Numbered from the stretch's first letter, positions 19,271 to 28,631 are shown. The stretch is 64,000 bases of DNA from Flavobacteriales bacterium (GCA_018402085.1 JAGYJM010000002.1:2433501-2497500), one strand, 5' to 3'. Notes: generated by a model from the letters alone, not told the origin. Made by a program: numbers and translations.

Positions 19271-20029
19271 GTGCAATTCACCAACGAACTGACTTCTCTT
19301 TACCGCACACAGAAAAAAGCTGTGGCTGTGCTGATTGACCCTGATAAGGTCGACATGGGTTCGCATCCTGCGCTTCCCGATAAATCGGGACAAGTTTTGC
19401 GCAGTATAAAAGAAACGGCGCCTGACTACCTCTTCATCGGAGGAAGCGTCATCACTGAAACGCATTTTGATGAAAAAGTGAAGGCGGTGAAGGCGGCTAC
19501 AGACCTCCCTCTTGTGCTTTTCCCCGGAAGCCCGACACAACTTAGTCAGCATGTAGACGCAGTGCTTTTTCTCAGCCTGATTTCCGGAAGGAACCCTGAG
19601 TTGCTGATCGGTCATCATGTGACGGCGGCGCCGCGTGTGCGTGAACTCGGACTTGAGGCTGTGCCAACGGGATATATGCTGATTGATGGAGGTATGCCTA
19701 CGACGGCAAGCTACATTAGCAACACCCAGCCGATACCGCGCGATAAGGCGGGAATAGCCGCGGCGACAGCGATGGCGGGTGAGCTTCTCGGACTGAAATG
19801 CATTTACCTCGATGCCGGCAGCGGTGCAGCCTTGCCCGTGCCGGCAGAATTGATTCAAGCCGTTCGGAAATCAGTTGATCTTCCGATAATCGTAGGCGGG
19901 GGCATTCGCACGGCCCACCAACGCGATATGGCCTTCAATGCGGGTGCCGACCTAGTAGTGATCGGCACCGCGCTTGAAGAAAATCCTGATTTAATTGCGG
20001 AGCTGATCAGCACTCCGCATGAAAGCTGA
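19271..20029 (+). CDS. geranylgeranylglyceryl phosphate synthase family protein
   Basis: 252-aa TIM barrel, GTG start. Diagnostic motifs: LIDPDK near the N-terminus, FIGGSVIT, FPGSP, GYMLIDGG, YLDAGSGA and VGGGIRT (phosphate grip). The family joins sn-glycerol-1-phosphate to a polyprenyl diphosphate; in archaea this starts ether-lipid synthesis, and a bacterial group is common in Bacteroidota. The product and chain length here are not known. The gene converges on the TonB receptor gene with only 4 bp between the stops. Confidence 0.93.
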   Translation: MQFTNELTSLYRTQKKAVAVLIDPDKVDMGSHPALPDKSGQVLRSIKETAPDYLFIGGSVITETHFDEKVKAVKAATDLPLVLFPGSPTQLSQHVDAVLFLSLISGRNPELLIGHHVTAAPRVRELGLEAVPTGYMLIDGGMPTTASYISNTQPIPRDKAGIAAATAMAGELLGLKCIYLDAGSGAALPVPAELIQAVRKSVDLPIIVGGGIRTAHQRDMAFNAGADLVVIGTALEENPDLIAELISTPHES

Positions 20030-20033
20030 TCGG

Positions 20034-22742
20034 TCAGAACAGCAGCGAAAGGTTCAGCAAGTAGTTTCGTCCGGCCTGCGGGTAGAAAAAGTCTTCGTCA
20101 ACACGCTGCCCGTCAAACACAAAGCCATACGTGTAACCGTTGCTCACGTACATTTCGTCGAGCACGTTATTCACCAGAAGATTCAGGCGGATCTCACGCG
20201 CACCGGTATTCAATAATGAGTAACTAACGCGCAGGTCATTCACGAAATATGCAGGAATGGTGCGATCTTCACTTGAGGTATTATCCAGAAACTGTTCGCC
20301 CACGTACTTGGCCTGCCACGATACTTCCGCGTTGTGACGATCATTGTTCACCAATGTGTAGGTCAGGATGGCTGCACCAATGATCTCAGGCGAGAAGGCA
20401 ATGTCAGTTTCTTCGTACTCAACTTCATCGAACCCGATAAAGCTAAAGTCTTGATCATAGGCTGCCACCTGCTCAGTGAAGTTTTCGATCTTGTTCTGGC
20501 TGTAGGTGGCATTCAGATTCAGACGAAGCTTTTCTGCGAGCAGTGCGCCAAATTGCGCTTCCACGCCCCTGCGATAGCTGCTGGCAACATTGGTTCTGAT
20601 CGGTGTGCCTACATCATTGAGTTCGCCGGTCAGCACAAGTTGGTCGGTGTAATCCATGTTGTAAATGTTCACCTCGAAGTTGTACTTCGCCGTGCGGCGA
20701 CGGTAACCAAACTCGAGGTCGCGCAGCGTTTCCGGACGAGGTGCTGTACCCTCAATGGCATCCACGAAGTCTGCGCGCATAGGTTCACGATTACCCACGG
20801 CATAGGAAGCGTAAACTTGATCATTCTGACTGATCAGGTAGCTCAGTCCGAACTTCGGATTAAAGAAATTGAGTGAATCGGCCACGTTCTGCTGCACGAG
20901 GTTCTCGTCAAGCCCATTCACTGTGTATCGCACCTGACGGTATTGAAGGTCTCCGAAGACGTTCAGCTTGTTATTCAGAAAGTAATTGACCTTGAAATAG
21001 GTGTTGAAATCAGTCTTGAAGCCGTTATTGAAGTAGTAGAAGTCGCCGTAGTCAACTTGATTAGGGTGCTCCATCCAGATGATTTCACCGAAGTGGTCAC
21101 CGTCGTATTCATTGTAGCTTCCGCCGAGCACGGCTGAGATACGATCGTCACCGATATTGCGGTCAAATTCAAGCGAATAAACTGCTCCGTAGAAATCGTT
21201 TTCTAGCCATCTTCTGCGAATCACATCGCTCTGGGTGATCTGAGCCGTAGAATTGAGAAGCGTCTGGCCATTGTCATTGACCACAGGCTCGCCATCTCCG
21301 TCGAGAATGGGGTTATGAACAAACTCGACCTGATCCCATTCGTAATTTGACTCAAAACCATTATTGATCGGCTGACCATCAGACCCTGTGCCGTCGCTGA
21401 ACTGCTGCACCGATTCAAACAGGATGTTATCAAAGCCGTAATCACTGAATGGATCTTCATCGCGGAACTGCTCGAAGTAGCCTCGCCCGTAGGTGTAATG
21501 TCCGGATGCGCGCAATACGAAATACTCGCCGAGACCGAGTGAAGCGTGTAGCTGGTAGTGATCCTGCTGGTAGTTATCCACTTCGTTTTCGTAGGTGTAG
21601 TAGTTGGCCCGGCGCCCGAGGTTGACGAGGTCGTCGGTTTGCTCTTCAGAATAGAAATTGGCTGCTCCCCATTCACGAATTTCCTCTTCGGTGCCGTCGA
21701 GGGCGACTTCAGGCACACCCCACCATGACTGGTAGGTGCGTTCTTTACCTCCGAACATGATGCCCTTCACGTTCAACTTACCTTTGGTGTACTGTCCACC
21801 GAGGTAATAACTGCGCAGCTCGCTGCTGGCGCGGTCGATGTAACCGTCGCTCGTGATTTGCGACAGGCGTCCTTCGATATTGAAGCCGTTATCGAGTTGT
21901 CCGCTTCCGAATGCAACCGTATGACGCCAGGTATTGAACGAACCGTAACCGTTATCGAGACGTCCGTAGGCTTCTTGCTGAAACTGCGTAGTATTAATGC
22001 CAATGGTGGCACCGAATGCACCCGGACCATTCGTTGAAGACCCCACGCCCCGCTGGATGCTGATGTTATCAACGCTGCTTGCGAGATCGGGCAGGTTGAC
22101 CCAGAAAACACCCTGTGATTCTGCATCGTTGTAAGGAATGCCGTTGATGGTCACATTGATGCGGCTCTGGTCTGAGCCGCGGATACGCAAGCCGGTGTAG
22201 CCGATCCCCGCCCCGGCATCTGAGGTGGTCACGATAGAAGGCGTGAAGCGCAGCAGCTGCGGCATGTCTTGTCCGTTGTTCAACGGCTGGATGTCTTCAT
22301 CGGTCACCTCCTGACTGGCGAAAACGCCGTTATCAGGGGCGGCGCCGGTTTCGAAGATGCTTACCCCCGGGATAGGGGTGATGCTGAACATGTACGACCC
22401 ATCGGAAGAAACGGATTCACCTGCGAAGCCTTTCTGACCGGTCAATTTCAGCACCGCATCAAATACAACGATGCCATCTACGCTGACATCCTTTTCGACG
22501 GTTTCGTAGCCTACGTAAGAAACGACCAGTTTATGCGTTCCCAGCGGCACGTTCGGAAGCACATAGCTACCATTATCACCGGTGAGCACGCCCAGTTCTG
22601 AGTCTTTGATAACGACGACAGCACCCGGCAGAGGTTCGCCTTCTTCAGATTTGACCATTCCCTGAATGGCTCCTGTGTCATCCTGGGCAAGAATAAGTTG
22701 GGTGAGAAAAATGAGCACGCTGCTCATGAAAAAACGTCTCAT
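20034..22742 (-). CDS. TonB-dependent receptor, probable thiamine-related uptake
   Basis: ~902 aa. Signal peptide (MRRFFMSSVLIFLTQLILAQ), carboxypeptidase-regulatory-like domain (~28-110, GAIQGMVKSEEGEPLPGAVV), TonB plug (~150-270, LRIRGSDQSRINVTINGIPY), then a 22-strand-type barrel ending in LLNLSLLF with C-terminal Phe. Such receptors take up scarce nutrients through the outer membrane with TonB energy. A TPP riboswitch precedes the gene, so the ligand is probably thiamine or a precursor. Start at ATG 22742, where the signal peptide begins; 22769 is the alternative. Confidence 0.93.
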   Translation of the reverse strand: MRRFFMSSVLIFLTQLILAQDDTGAIQGMVKSEEGEPLPGAVVVIKDSELGVLTGDNGSYVLPNVPLGTHKLVVSYVGYETVEKDVSVDGIVVFDAVLKLTGQKGFAGESVSSDGSYMFSITPIPGVSIFETGAAPDNGVFASQEVTDEDIQPLNNGQDMPQLLRFTPSIVTTSDAGAGIGYTGLRIRGSDQSRINVTINGIPYNDAESQGVFWVNLPDLASSVDNISIQRGVGSSTNGPGAFGATIGINTTQFQQEAYGRLDNGYGSFNTWRHTVAFGSGQLDNGFNIEGRLSQITSDGYIDRASSELRSYYLGGQYTKGKLNVKGIMFGGKERTYQSWWGVPEVALDGTEEEIREWGAANFYSEEQTDDLVNLGRRANYYTYENEVDNYQQDHYQLHASLGLGEYFVLRASGHYTYGRGYFEQFRDEDPFSDYGFDNILFESVQQFSDGTGSDGQPINNGFESNYEWDQVEFVHNPILDGDGEPVVNDNGQTLLNSTAQITQSDVIRRRWLENDFYGAVYSLEFDRNIGDDRISAVLGGSYNEYDGDHFGEIIWMEHPNQVDYGDFYYFNNGFKTDFNTYFKVNYFLNNKLNVFGDLQYRQVRYTVNGLDENLVQQNVADSLNFFNPKFGLSYLISQNDQVYASYAVGNREPMRADFVDAIEGTAPRPETLRDLEFGYRRRTAKYNFEVNIYNMDYTDQLVLTGELNDVGTPIRTNVASSYRRGVEAQFGALLAEKLRLNLNATYSQNKIENFTEQVAAYDQDFSFIGFDEVEYEETDIAFSPEIIGAAILTYTLVNNDRHNAEVSWQAKYVGEQFLDNTSSEDRTIPAYFVNDLRVSYSLLNTGAREIRLNLLVNNVLDEMYVSNGYTYGFVFDGQRVDEDFFYPQAGRNYLLNLSLLF

Positions 22743-22802
22743 AACAATTGATTTGAATGTTAAAAACACGGACAGCCCAAGGGTATAGCTGCCCTTTTTT
22801 TA

Positions 22803-22893
22803 ACCCGCTCCCTTCCCGGCATTACCCGGGCAGGTTCGAAGGGTATAATCTCAGCCGCTGACCAACGTTTCAGCCTGGCGGCACCCCTGTTCG
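22803..22893 (-). ncRNA. TPP riboswitch (THI element)
   Basis: The minus strand carries the conserved thiamine pyrophosphate aptamer pieces in order: CAGGGGTGCC, GCTGAGATTATACCCTT, CGAACCTG, then CCCGGGTAATGCCGGG and AAGGGA. A TACCTTTG promoter box lies ~10 bases before the aptamer and the TonB receptor gene follows ~60 bases after it. Binding of TPP should lower expression of the receptor. Confidence 0.96.
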
Positions 22894-22901
22894 AGACGCG
22901 A

Positions 22902-22909
22902 CAAAGGTA
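22902..22909 (-). promoter_or_regulatory. -7 promoter box of TPP-riboswitch transcript
   Basis: TACCTTTG on the minus strand, placed so that transcription starts at the first bases of the aptamer. Confidence 0.7.
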
Positions 22910-22941
22910 GCGGTTTTCACCAATTGCGGAAATGTCTTCCT

Positions 22942-22949
22942 TATCTTTG
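22942..22949 (+). promoter_or_regulatory. -7 promoter box of cysQ-like gene
   Basis: TATCTTTG, 4 bases before ATG 22954, a further leaderless arrangement. Confidence 0.65.
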
Positions 22950-22953
22950 ACCT

Positions 22954-23751
22954 ATGCTCGCTTTACTTGAAATCGCGGTGCGCGCCGCCCTGGAAACTGC
23001 GCCCATTCTACGATCTTACCACGAAGGAGGAGTCATTCCTCGCTTGAAAGAAGACCAGTCGCCGGTGACCGAAGCAGATCTCGCTGCAGATACCCGCATC
23101 CGCAAGGTGCTGCAAAGCAGCGGAATACCGATTTTGAGCGAAGAAGTGCGCGCAGCCTCTTCGGCAGAGCGCGCGAAGTGGGAGCGCTTTTGGGTGGTGG
23201 ATCCGCTCGATGGCACAAAAGAATTCATTGCAGGCCGCGACGAATACGCCATCAACATCGCCCTCGTAGAAGACGGCAACCCGGTATTGGGTGTGATCGC
23301 GGTTCCCGCGCGCAACCTCATCTACATGGCGCATCCCCGGATCGGCGCGATGCGCGCACCCGAGGCGGCATTGAAGAAATCAGTAGAATTTGAACGTTGG
23401 GTGCTGCCTGCACGCAAATCCCGTTCCCCCTTCACAATTGTCATCAGTCGCTCGCACCTGCGTCCTGAAACCGAGGCCCTGATTGAAGCTGAGCGCGTAA
23501 AGCACCCTGACCTGAAAGTCATCCGGTCAGGAAGCGCTCTTAAGTTCTGCCTGCTCGCCGAAGGCGATGCCGATCTTTACCCGAGACATGCACCCTGCAT
23601 GTTATGGGATACGGCAGCGGGTGAAGCTCTTGTACTGGCAGCCGGCATGGAAATGGTCAATCTTGACAGCGGAAAACCGCTGGATTATCGGGGGGAGAGC
23701 CTCGTCAATCCTCCTTTTGTCGTCAGGGAAAAACTTACTGACGATGCATAA
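22954..23751 (+). CDS. cysQ: 3'(2'),5'-bisphosphate nucleotidase CysQ-like
   Basis: 265 aa, inositol-monophosphatase fold. Metal-binding motifs: SEE (~68), DPLDGTKEF (~89-97) and WDTAAGEAL (~218). DPLDGTKEF is the CysQ form, as opposed to the DPIDGT of inositol phosphatases. It would remove the 3'-phosphate of PAP during sulfate assimilation. It stands alone and divergent from the TPP-controlled receptor; cysDNC genes are not near. The C-terminus runs to 23751, into the start of an intergenic repeat. Confidence 0.9.
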   Translation: MLALLEIAVRAALETAPILRSYHEGGVIPRLKEDQSPVTEADLAADTRIRKVLQSSGIPILSEEVRAASSAERAKWERFWVVDPLDGTKEFIAGRDEYAINIALVEDGNPVLGVIAVPARNLIYMAHPRIGAMRAPEAALKKSVEFERWVLPARKSRSPFTIVISRSHLRPETEALIEAERVKHPDLKVIRSGSALKFCLLAEGDADLYPRHAPCMLWDTAAGEALVLAAGMEMVNLDSGKPLDYRGESLVNPPFVVREKLTDDA

Positions 23752-23996
23752 TTCATGATGCACAATTCATGATGCACGATGCATAATTTATGATCACTGC
23801 TGTTTGGAGAAACGCGGAATAAGTTGTCCGAAATCGCGAAGCGATAAGCTTTGATTCAAGCCTCAGCCGGCTTGCCGGGATACAGGGCATACCCTCAGCC
23901 TGCTTCGAGGGGCAGCTCCACTGAACACAGGGGAGCATAGTGGATTGCCCTTCATCCATTTTGCATTATGCATTCTGCATTATGCATTCGCCGAAG
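23747..23996. repeat. GCATAATTCATGATGCA-type intergenic repeats
   Basis: Near 23747-23795 the motif GATGCATAATTCATGATGCA is repeated with variations; at 23961-23990 GCATTATGCATTCTGCATTA appears in inverted sense. Between them lies non-coding DNA with the phrase AAGCCTCAGCCGGCTTGCCG. No gene is supported here. Confidence 0.6.
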
Positions 23997-24006
23997 GCGT
24001 GTGATG

Positions 24007-24435
24007 TCAGAGTCGTGTAAACACTGATTTCAGGAAACGCTCCCAGGCGCCGGCTTTATCCTCCTGGCAGGCGATCACGAGCTGTTTTCCGCTGCGATGG
24101 AACAGCGTGAGGGTGTAGCGAAATGCATCAGACTTGCGACTTGCCATTTGCAAGGCGACGAGGTCATTTTTTTCAAAGGGAATGCCATATACCTCCAGAC
24201 GCACTTTGAAATACAGAATGGCACCCGATTCAGTGCGCTGGAAGTTGCAGTACTTCACATAGGTAGTTTCATCCACAAGTGCTTTGAGCTCTCCGGGAGC
24301 TTCAATCAGCACACCGCGTGGAGAACCAGTACCACCTTGCATGATGCCTTTTAAAAATCCCAGCGGTTTTCCGCTGATCGCATGCACCTCCGCCCAGCGA
24401 TTGGGATCGTTATAAGTCAAGTTCCAGGCTCTCAT
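24007..24435 (-). CDS. hypothetical protein in photorepair operon
   Basis: 142 aa, no signal peptide or membrane segment; mixed alpha/beta with a conserved-looking YGIPFEKNDLVALQM stretch. I do not recognise a family. Its ATG lies 26 bp inside the end of the Cry-DASH gene, so it is almost certainly translated from the same transcript and may serve photorepair. It ends before the intergenic repeat region. Confidence 0.65.
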   Translation of the reverse strand: MRAWNLTYNDPNRWAEVHAISGKPLGFLKGIMQGGTGSPRGVLIEAPGELKALVDETTYVKYCNFQRTESGAILYFKVRLEVYGIPFEKNDLVALQMASRKSDAFRYTLTLFHRSGKQLVIACQEDKAGAWERFLKSVFTRL

Positions 24436-25699
24436 TGCTCCAGCGTTTTACAAAGCGGCCTTCGCCATCGTACATCGATTGCTGCTTCTTGATGTTGAAC
24501 TTGCGGTTTTCACGTGGATCGTTGCCCACACCGCTGACATAGATCCAGTTACCGTAGTTGCTGGCCGGATCGTGATCGAGGAGGTAGTGCTCAAAGAATG
24601 AAGCGCCCATGCGCCAGTCGATGCCCATGTCGTGCACAAGGTAACTCGCCACGTTTTGTCGTCCGCGGTTGCTCATGAAGCCGGTTTGCAGCAGTTCTTT
24701 CATGTTCGCATTCACGAATTCTTCATCGGTGCGCCCTTCTGCCCAACGCTCAAAGATGCGCTGGTTCTGCATCCACTTCGGAGCTTCGCCCTTGATGCCG
24801 GTGCGGTAAAAAATGCGGTCACCATACTTCATCGCGACGTAGCGGAAATAATCACGCCAGATCAATTCAAAGATGAGCCAGTAGGTGCTCTGGTTCGAGC
24901 CGTGCTCCCCTTCGTAGCGCTTGACTTCATGGTAAATCTCACGTGCTGAAATCGAGCCATTCGCAAGCCACGGCGAAAACTTACTCGAGTAATCTGCGCC
25001 TACCAGTCCGTTGCGGGTTTTCTTGTACCAACTCAGTTTTTTGGTGTTCCAGAAGTAGTGGTCCAGTCGTTCCCAGGCAGCAATCGCACCACCTTTGAAC
25101 TCGAGCACTGCCCGAGGATCGAGCTTGGGCTTGTCGTAGCCGAAGTCTTCAACCGTTGGTAGCTCCCCTGCCTCACATTCAATCGTCTCGATGCGCTCTG
25201 GCTCAGACGTAATGATGCGCACTTCCGACTTCTTTTCGCAGGCCTTGCGGAATTGCGTGAAGATGTCAGGAATGTCATCGATCGCAAACGGAATGTCTTC
25301 CGGGTGAAAAAGGGTGTGTCCTTCGATGAGCTTCAGTTCGACTTTCTGCGCCACGGCCTCTTCCACATCCAGCTCTTCGCGCGTATGTTCTTTCTGTGCA
25401 TACACCCGCGAACAGCCATACTCTTCTGCCAGCTCCGTGAGGATGTCTTCCGGCTTGCCTCTGCGCACCACCAGCTCACTGCCGATGTCTTGCAATGCTT
25501 CGCGCAGATCAGCCACACTTTCAATCAGAAATTTGGTGCGAAACGCTCCGGTTTTACGCATGCCCCACTCGTCTTCAGCCCACTGCCGGTCATCAAAAAT
25601 GTACACGGGCAGCAGTGCTTCACTTTCTTCTACACTGCGCAAAAGCGCAGGATGATCACTTATCCGGAGATCATTCCGGAACCAGAATATGCTTTTCAC
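24410..25699 (-). CDS. cryptochrome DASH family flavoprotein
   Basis: 429 aa. N-terminal photolyase antenna domain (~1-130, IFWFRNDLRISDHPAL) and C-terminal FAD domain with TRNGLVGADYSSKFSPWLAN, WRDYFRYVAMKYG, GFMSNRGRQNVASYL, DHDPASNYGNW and NDPRENRKFN, all typical of the DASH group. Such proteins bind FAD and an antenna folate, repair CPDs in single-stranded DNA and may sense blue light. The start is GTG at 25699, overlapping the TGA of the upstream photolyase (GTGA). Length is normal for bacterial Cry-DASH. Confidence 0.94.
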   Translation of the reverse strand: MKSIFWFRNDLRISDHPALLRSVEESEALLPVYIFDDRQWAEDEWGMRKTGAFRTKFLIESVADLREALQDIGSELVVRRGKPEDILTELAEEYGCSRVYAQKEHTREELDVEEAVAQKVELKLIEGHTLFHPEDIPFAIDDIPDIFTQFRKACEKKSEVRIITSEPERIETIECEAGELPTVEDFGYDKPKLDPRAVLEFKGGAIAAWERLDHYFWNTKKLSWYKKTRNGLVGADYSSKFSPWLANGSISAREIYHEVKRYEGEHGSNQSTYWLIFELIWRDYFRYVAMKYGDRIFYRTGIKGEAPKWMQNQRIFERWAEGRTDEEFVNANMKELLQTGFMSNRGRQNVASYLVHDMGIDWRMGASFFEHYLLDHDPASNYGNWIYVSGVGNDPRENRKFNIKKQQSMYDGEGRFVKRWSNESLELDL

Positions 25700-27249
25700 A
25701 ATTGCTCGATGTTTTCAAGGTAGGTTTCGGCCTGCTCCAGCAGGTCTTTCTGCTTCTCTTTGTCCATTTTGTCCCACGTGCGGTACATCATCCCGATGCG
25801 CGGATTCTTGCCCAGCTTGCCGCGGTGGCGTTCGTAGAAGTGCCAGTAGAGACTGTTGAACGGACAAGCTCTTTCACCCGTTTTGGCTTTATGGTCGTAA
25901 TAGCAGCTGTCGCAGTAGCTGCTCATTTTCTTCATGTAGTTCGCGCTGCTGACGTAGGGCTTGGTGCCCACAATACCACCATCGGCAAACTGGCTCATGC
26001 CGCGGGTATTGGTGATTTCCACCCACTCAATGGCATCGATGTAAATGCCGAGGTACCACTCGTCCACTTCATCGGGATCAATCCCCGCCAGGAGGGCGAA
26101 GTTTCCGGTCACCATCAACCGCTGTATGTGGTGCGCATAAGCATAGTCGAGCGATTGATTCACCGCGTGGCTCAGGCACTTCATTTTCGTTTCACCGGTC
26201 CAGAACCAATCCGGCAGTTTTCTGCCGTGCTCAAAAAAATTCTTCTCAGCGTACTCCGGCATTTTCGCCCAGTAAATACCACGCATATACTCACGCCATC
26301 CCAGAATCTGGCGGATGAACCCCTCCACCTGTGAGATGGAAGCATGGTCGGGATCTTTCTGCCAGCGCTCTTCCACTTTGCGGATAACCTCCATCGGCGA
26401 GAGAATTTTAGCGTTCATCAGAAATGAAATGCGCGAGTGGTAGAGCGCCCAGTATTCGGGCGTCATCGCATCCTGAAAATCACCGAAGTGCGGCAACATA
26501 CGTTCGATCCAGTCATCGAGCAGTTGGCGTCCTTCTTCAAGCGTCACCGGCCAGCCGAAGTGCTTCGCATCTACCCTTCCGATCGTCTCCACGCCTTGCT
26601 GTTCAAGCAATTCAACGATGTCGGTAACATCGCGATCGAAAGTGAGCGGCTCAGGCGGACGATGATTTTTCGGCAGTTTCTTGCGGTTGCTCGCGTCGTA
26701 ATTCCACTGTCCGGTCACCGGCACATCGCCATCCATCAACACATCGTACTTCTTGCGCATCATCCGGTAGAAGCTCTCCATCACATAAGTCTTCTTGCCT
26801 TTGAAATGCTCTTGTAGGGTATCGCGTTCGGTGAGAAAATGCTCGGTATCTACTGCATTGATTTCGATATCCAATTCAGCGCGAGACTTGTCCCGATTCA
26901 TCGGGAAGCGCTGGATGAGCTGGTCGAGACGATACTCATCGGGTAGTTGATACTCAAAGCGCTCGAAGTTGTGCTCCTTGACCAGCCGCTTCACGTTTTC
27001 GGGGATGTCTTGGGTATTGGCTTCATCATCGAGCTTGAGGTAAATGACCTGATGTCCGGCAGACTTAAGCTGCTCAGCGAAAGCGCGCATGGCCAGAAAG
27101 AACGCGATCACCTTTTGGATGTGGTGTTTGACGTAATCAGTCTCCTGCCGCATCTCGATGAAGAGGTAGGTCACATCGTCGTTGGTCTCCTTGAACCACG
27201 AATGTTCGGCATTGAGTTGATCGCCGAGAATCAATCGGAGGGTCTTCAT
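25696..27249 (-). CDS. Fe-S bacterial cryptochrome/(6-4) photolyase family
   Basis: 517 aa. Starts [19 protein letters not shown], the hallmark of the iron-sulfur photolyase/cryptochrome family that includes prokaryotic (6-4) photolyases. The four cluster cysteines are visible in the C-terminal third: KCLSH, then YCDSCYY and [11 protein letters not shown], enough for a [4Fe-4S] cluster. Helical FAD domain phrases include [23 protein letters not shown] and [12 protein letters not shown]. It repairs UV lesions with light. The ATG at 27249 overlaps the stop of the upstream DUF2256 gene (ATGA). Confidence 0.95.
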   Translation of the reverse strand: MKTLRLILGDQLNAEHSWFKETNDDVTYLFIEMRQETDYVKHHIQKVIAFFLAMRAFAEQLKSAGHQVIYLKLDDEANTQDIPENVKRLVKEHNFERFEYQLPDEYRLDQLIQRFPMNRDKSRAELDIEINAVDTEHFLTERDTLQEHFKGKKTYVMESFYRMMRKKYDVLMDGDVPVTGQWNYDASNRKKLPKNHRPPEPLTFDRDVTDIVELLEQQGVETIGRVDAKHFGWPVTLEEGRQLLDDWIERMLPHFGDFQDAMTPEYWALYHSRISFLMNAKILSPMEVIRKVEERWQKDPDHASISQVEGFIRQILGWREYMRGIYWAKMPEYAEKNFFEHGRKLPDWFWTGETKMKCLSHAVNQSLDYAYAHHIQRLMVTGNFALLAGIDPDEVDEWYLGIYIDAIEWVEITNTRGMSQFADGGIVGTKPYVSSANYMKKMSSYCDSCYYDHKAKTGERACPFNSLYWHFYERHRGKLGKNPRIGMMYRTWDKMDKEKQKDLLEQAETYLENIEQL

Positions 27250-27395
27250 CGCACAGCTTCAGGGTTATTCCGGTTTCGGCGGCAGCGTTCGCTACAGTAT
27301 TTCACCTCATCCCACACGTTTTCCCATTTCTTCCGCCAGGCATAAGGCCGTTGGCAGACGGTACAGGTTTTGGTGGGGAGGTGTTGTTTTTTCAT
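27246..27395 (-). CDS. DUF2256 small zinc-finger-like protein
   Basis: 49 aa from ATG 27395 to TGA 27246. Contains [15 protein letters not shown] and KYCSERCRR, that is Cys-x2-Cys and Cys-x3-Cys pairs, and a basic tail: the DUF2256 pattern. Members are known as neighbours of photolyase genes. The stop overlaps the photolyase start by 4 bases. It may bind zinc and assist the photolyase; its role is not established. Confidence 0.88.
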   Translation of the reverse strand: MKKQHLPTKTCTVCQRPYAWRKKWENVWDEVKYCSERCRRNRNNPEAVR

Positions 27396-27430
27396 GCTCT
27401 TCCAACAGACGGGGGAGGCACGATGTTTCC

Positions 27431-27716
27431 TCGACCTATCGACCTATCGACTTATCGACCTATCGACTTATCGACTTATCGACTTATCGACTTATCGACT
27501 TATCGACTTATCGACTTATCGACCTATCGACCTATCGACCTATCGACCTATCGACCTATCGACCTATCGACCTATCGACCTATCGACCTATCGACCTATC
27601 GACCTATCGACCTATCGACCTATCGACCTATCGACTTATCGACCTATCGACTTATCGACTTATCGACTTATCGACTTATCGACTTATCGACTTATCGACT
27701 TATCGACTTATCGACC
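27431..27716. repeat. 8-bp tandem repeat TCGACYTA, ~35 copies
   Basis: About 286 bp of the unit TCGACCTA or TCGACTTA. C-type units form a central block flanked by T-type units. It is open in several frames only because 24 bases make 8 codons. It separates the DUF2256/photolyase operon from the divergent four-helix-bundle gene, and a replication-slippage origin is likely. Confidence 0.95.
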
Positions 27717-27817
27717 TTGGAAGGTTTTTCTTTCAGCCGTAAATAAAACAGCCACGTTCTTAAAGTTTTCCTCAAACCGAAGGTTATTGACCTTAAAATG
27801 CGTTGTAAAAGGTCGCC

Positions 27818-28201
27818 ATGAGATATCAGAAACTCGAGATTTGGAAAAAGGGTATTGAGCTCTATGTAGCCTGCGAAGCTGTGGCTGCCGAGCGCTGCGC
27901 AAGACGCAATTTTTCGCTCGGTGATCAAATTCGTAAATCGGCTCTTTCCATTCCATCAAACATCGCCGAAGGGCAAGAGGGCGGTTCAGACCGTATTTAC
28001 CACCGACATATCCGCATCGCCATAGGTTCTGCTGCCGAACTTCAGACTCAGCTATTGTGCGCACAGCGGCTCGGCTACGTATCACAAGAGGATTATCTTA
28101 ACATTGAAGAACTCGTCGGTGATGTGGTAAAACCGATGTACAAACTCAGAGGTTACCTACGTCGCGAAATCATGGCATCTTCAATAAATGGAAAACGCTA
28201 G
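27818..28201 (+). CDS. four helix bundle protein (S23/IVS-type)
   Basis: 127 aa. Matches the family by the start MRYQKLEIWKKGIELY, the central SIPSNIAEG and the later SAAELQTQLLCAQRLGY. These small helical proteins are often encoded in 23S rRNA intervening sequences or in mobile intergenic positions; the molecular role is unknown. Here it sits alone between two repeat tracts (27431-27716 and 28203-28311), which fits a mobile or dispensable gene. Confidence 0.9.
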   Translation: MRYQKLEIWKKGIELYVACEAVAAERCARRNFSLGDQIRKSALSIPSNIAEGQEGGSDRIYHRHIRIAIGSAAELQTQLLCAQRLGYVSQEDYLNIEELVGDVVKPMYKLRGYLRREIMASSINGKR

Positions 28202-28202
28202 A

Positions 28203-28311
28203 CCACACGTCCACACGGCCACACGGCCACACGGCCACACGTCCATACGTCCATGAGTCCATGAGTCCATTGGTCGATGCGTCCATAGGTCGATGAGTCC
28301 ATCGGTCTGAA
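28203..28311. repeat. degenerate 9-bp tandem repeats (GTCCATGAGTCCATNGGTCGATG)
   Basis: Runs of CACACGGCCACACGTCCA then GTCCATGAG and GGTCGATGCG. Similar text, in either orientation, recurs at 48606-48652, 48867-48899, 58432-58470, 60348-60372 and 61284-61322. Non-coding. Confidence 0.75.
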
Positions 28312-28340
28312 CAAAGACGCTCGCGATTTGTCTGAAAACC

Positions 28341-28631
28341 ATGGCAACAAAAACCGATCACAACCTCTCACAACGCGACCTCGACCGCATCATTGAAATG
28401 GCGTGGGAAGACCGCACCCCCTTCGATGCCATCGAATTTCAATTTGGAATACCTGAGAAAGAAGTCATCGAAATCATGCGCCGCAACATGAAAGTCAGCT
28501 CGTGGCGCATGTGGCGCAAACGTGTGCAAGGACGAAAAACAAAGCACCTCAAAAAGCGCACCTTTACTGAAGGACGACACAAGTGCAGTCGGCAGCGACA
28601 CATTTCAGGGAACAAGATCTCGAAACGATAA
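28341..28631 (+). CDS. TIGR03643 family protein
   Basis: 96 aa. The core DRIIEMAWEDRTPFDAIEFQ followed by GIPEKEVIEIMRRNM and SWRMWRKRVQGRKTKH is the TIGR03643 signature, a short helical, DNA-binding-like fold with a basic C-terminus. Members commonly lie beside photolyase and cryptochrome genes, as here. It is followed 25 bp later by a ferredoxin gene on the same strand. Function not established. Confidence 0.88.
   Translation: MATKTDHNLSQRDLDRIIEMAWEDRTPFDAIEFQFGIPEKEVIEIMRRNMKVSSWRMWRKRVQGRKTKHLKKRTFTEGRHKCSRQRHISGNKISKR

Noticed and set aside
27351-27858. Frames with repeated DLSTYRPI across the 8-bp tandem
   Set aside because: Artefact of the 24-base periodicity of the repeat; no start context or domain.
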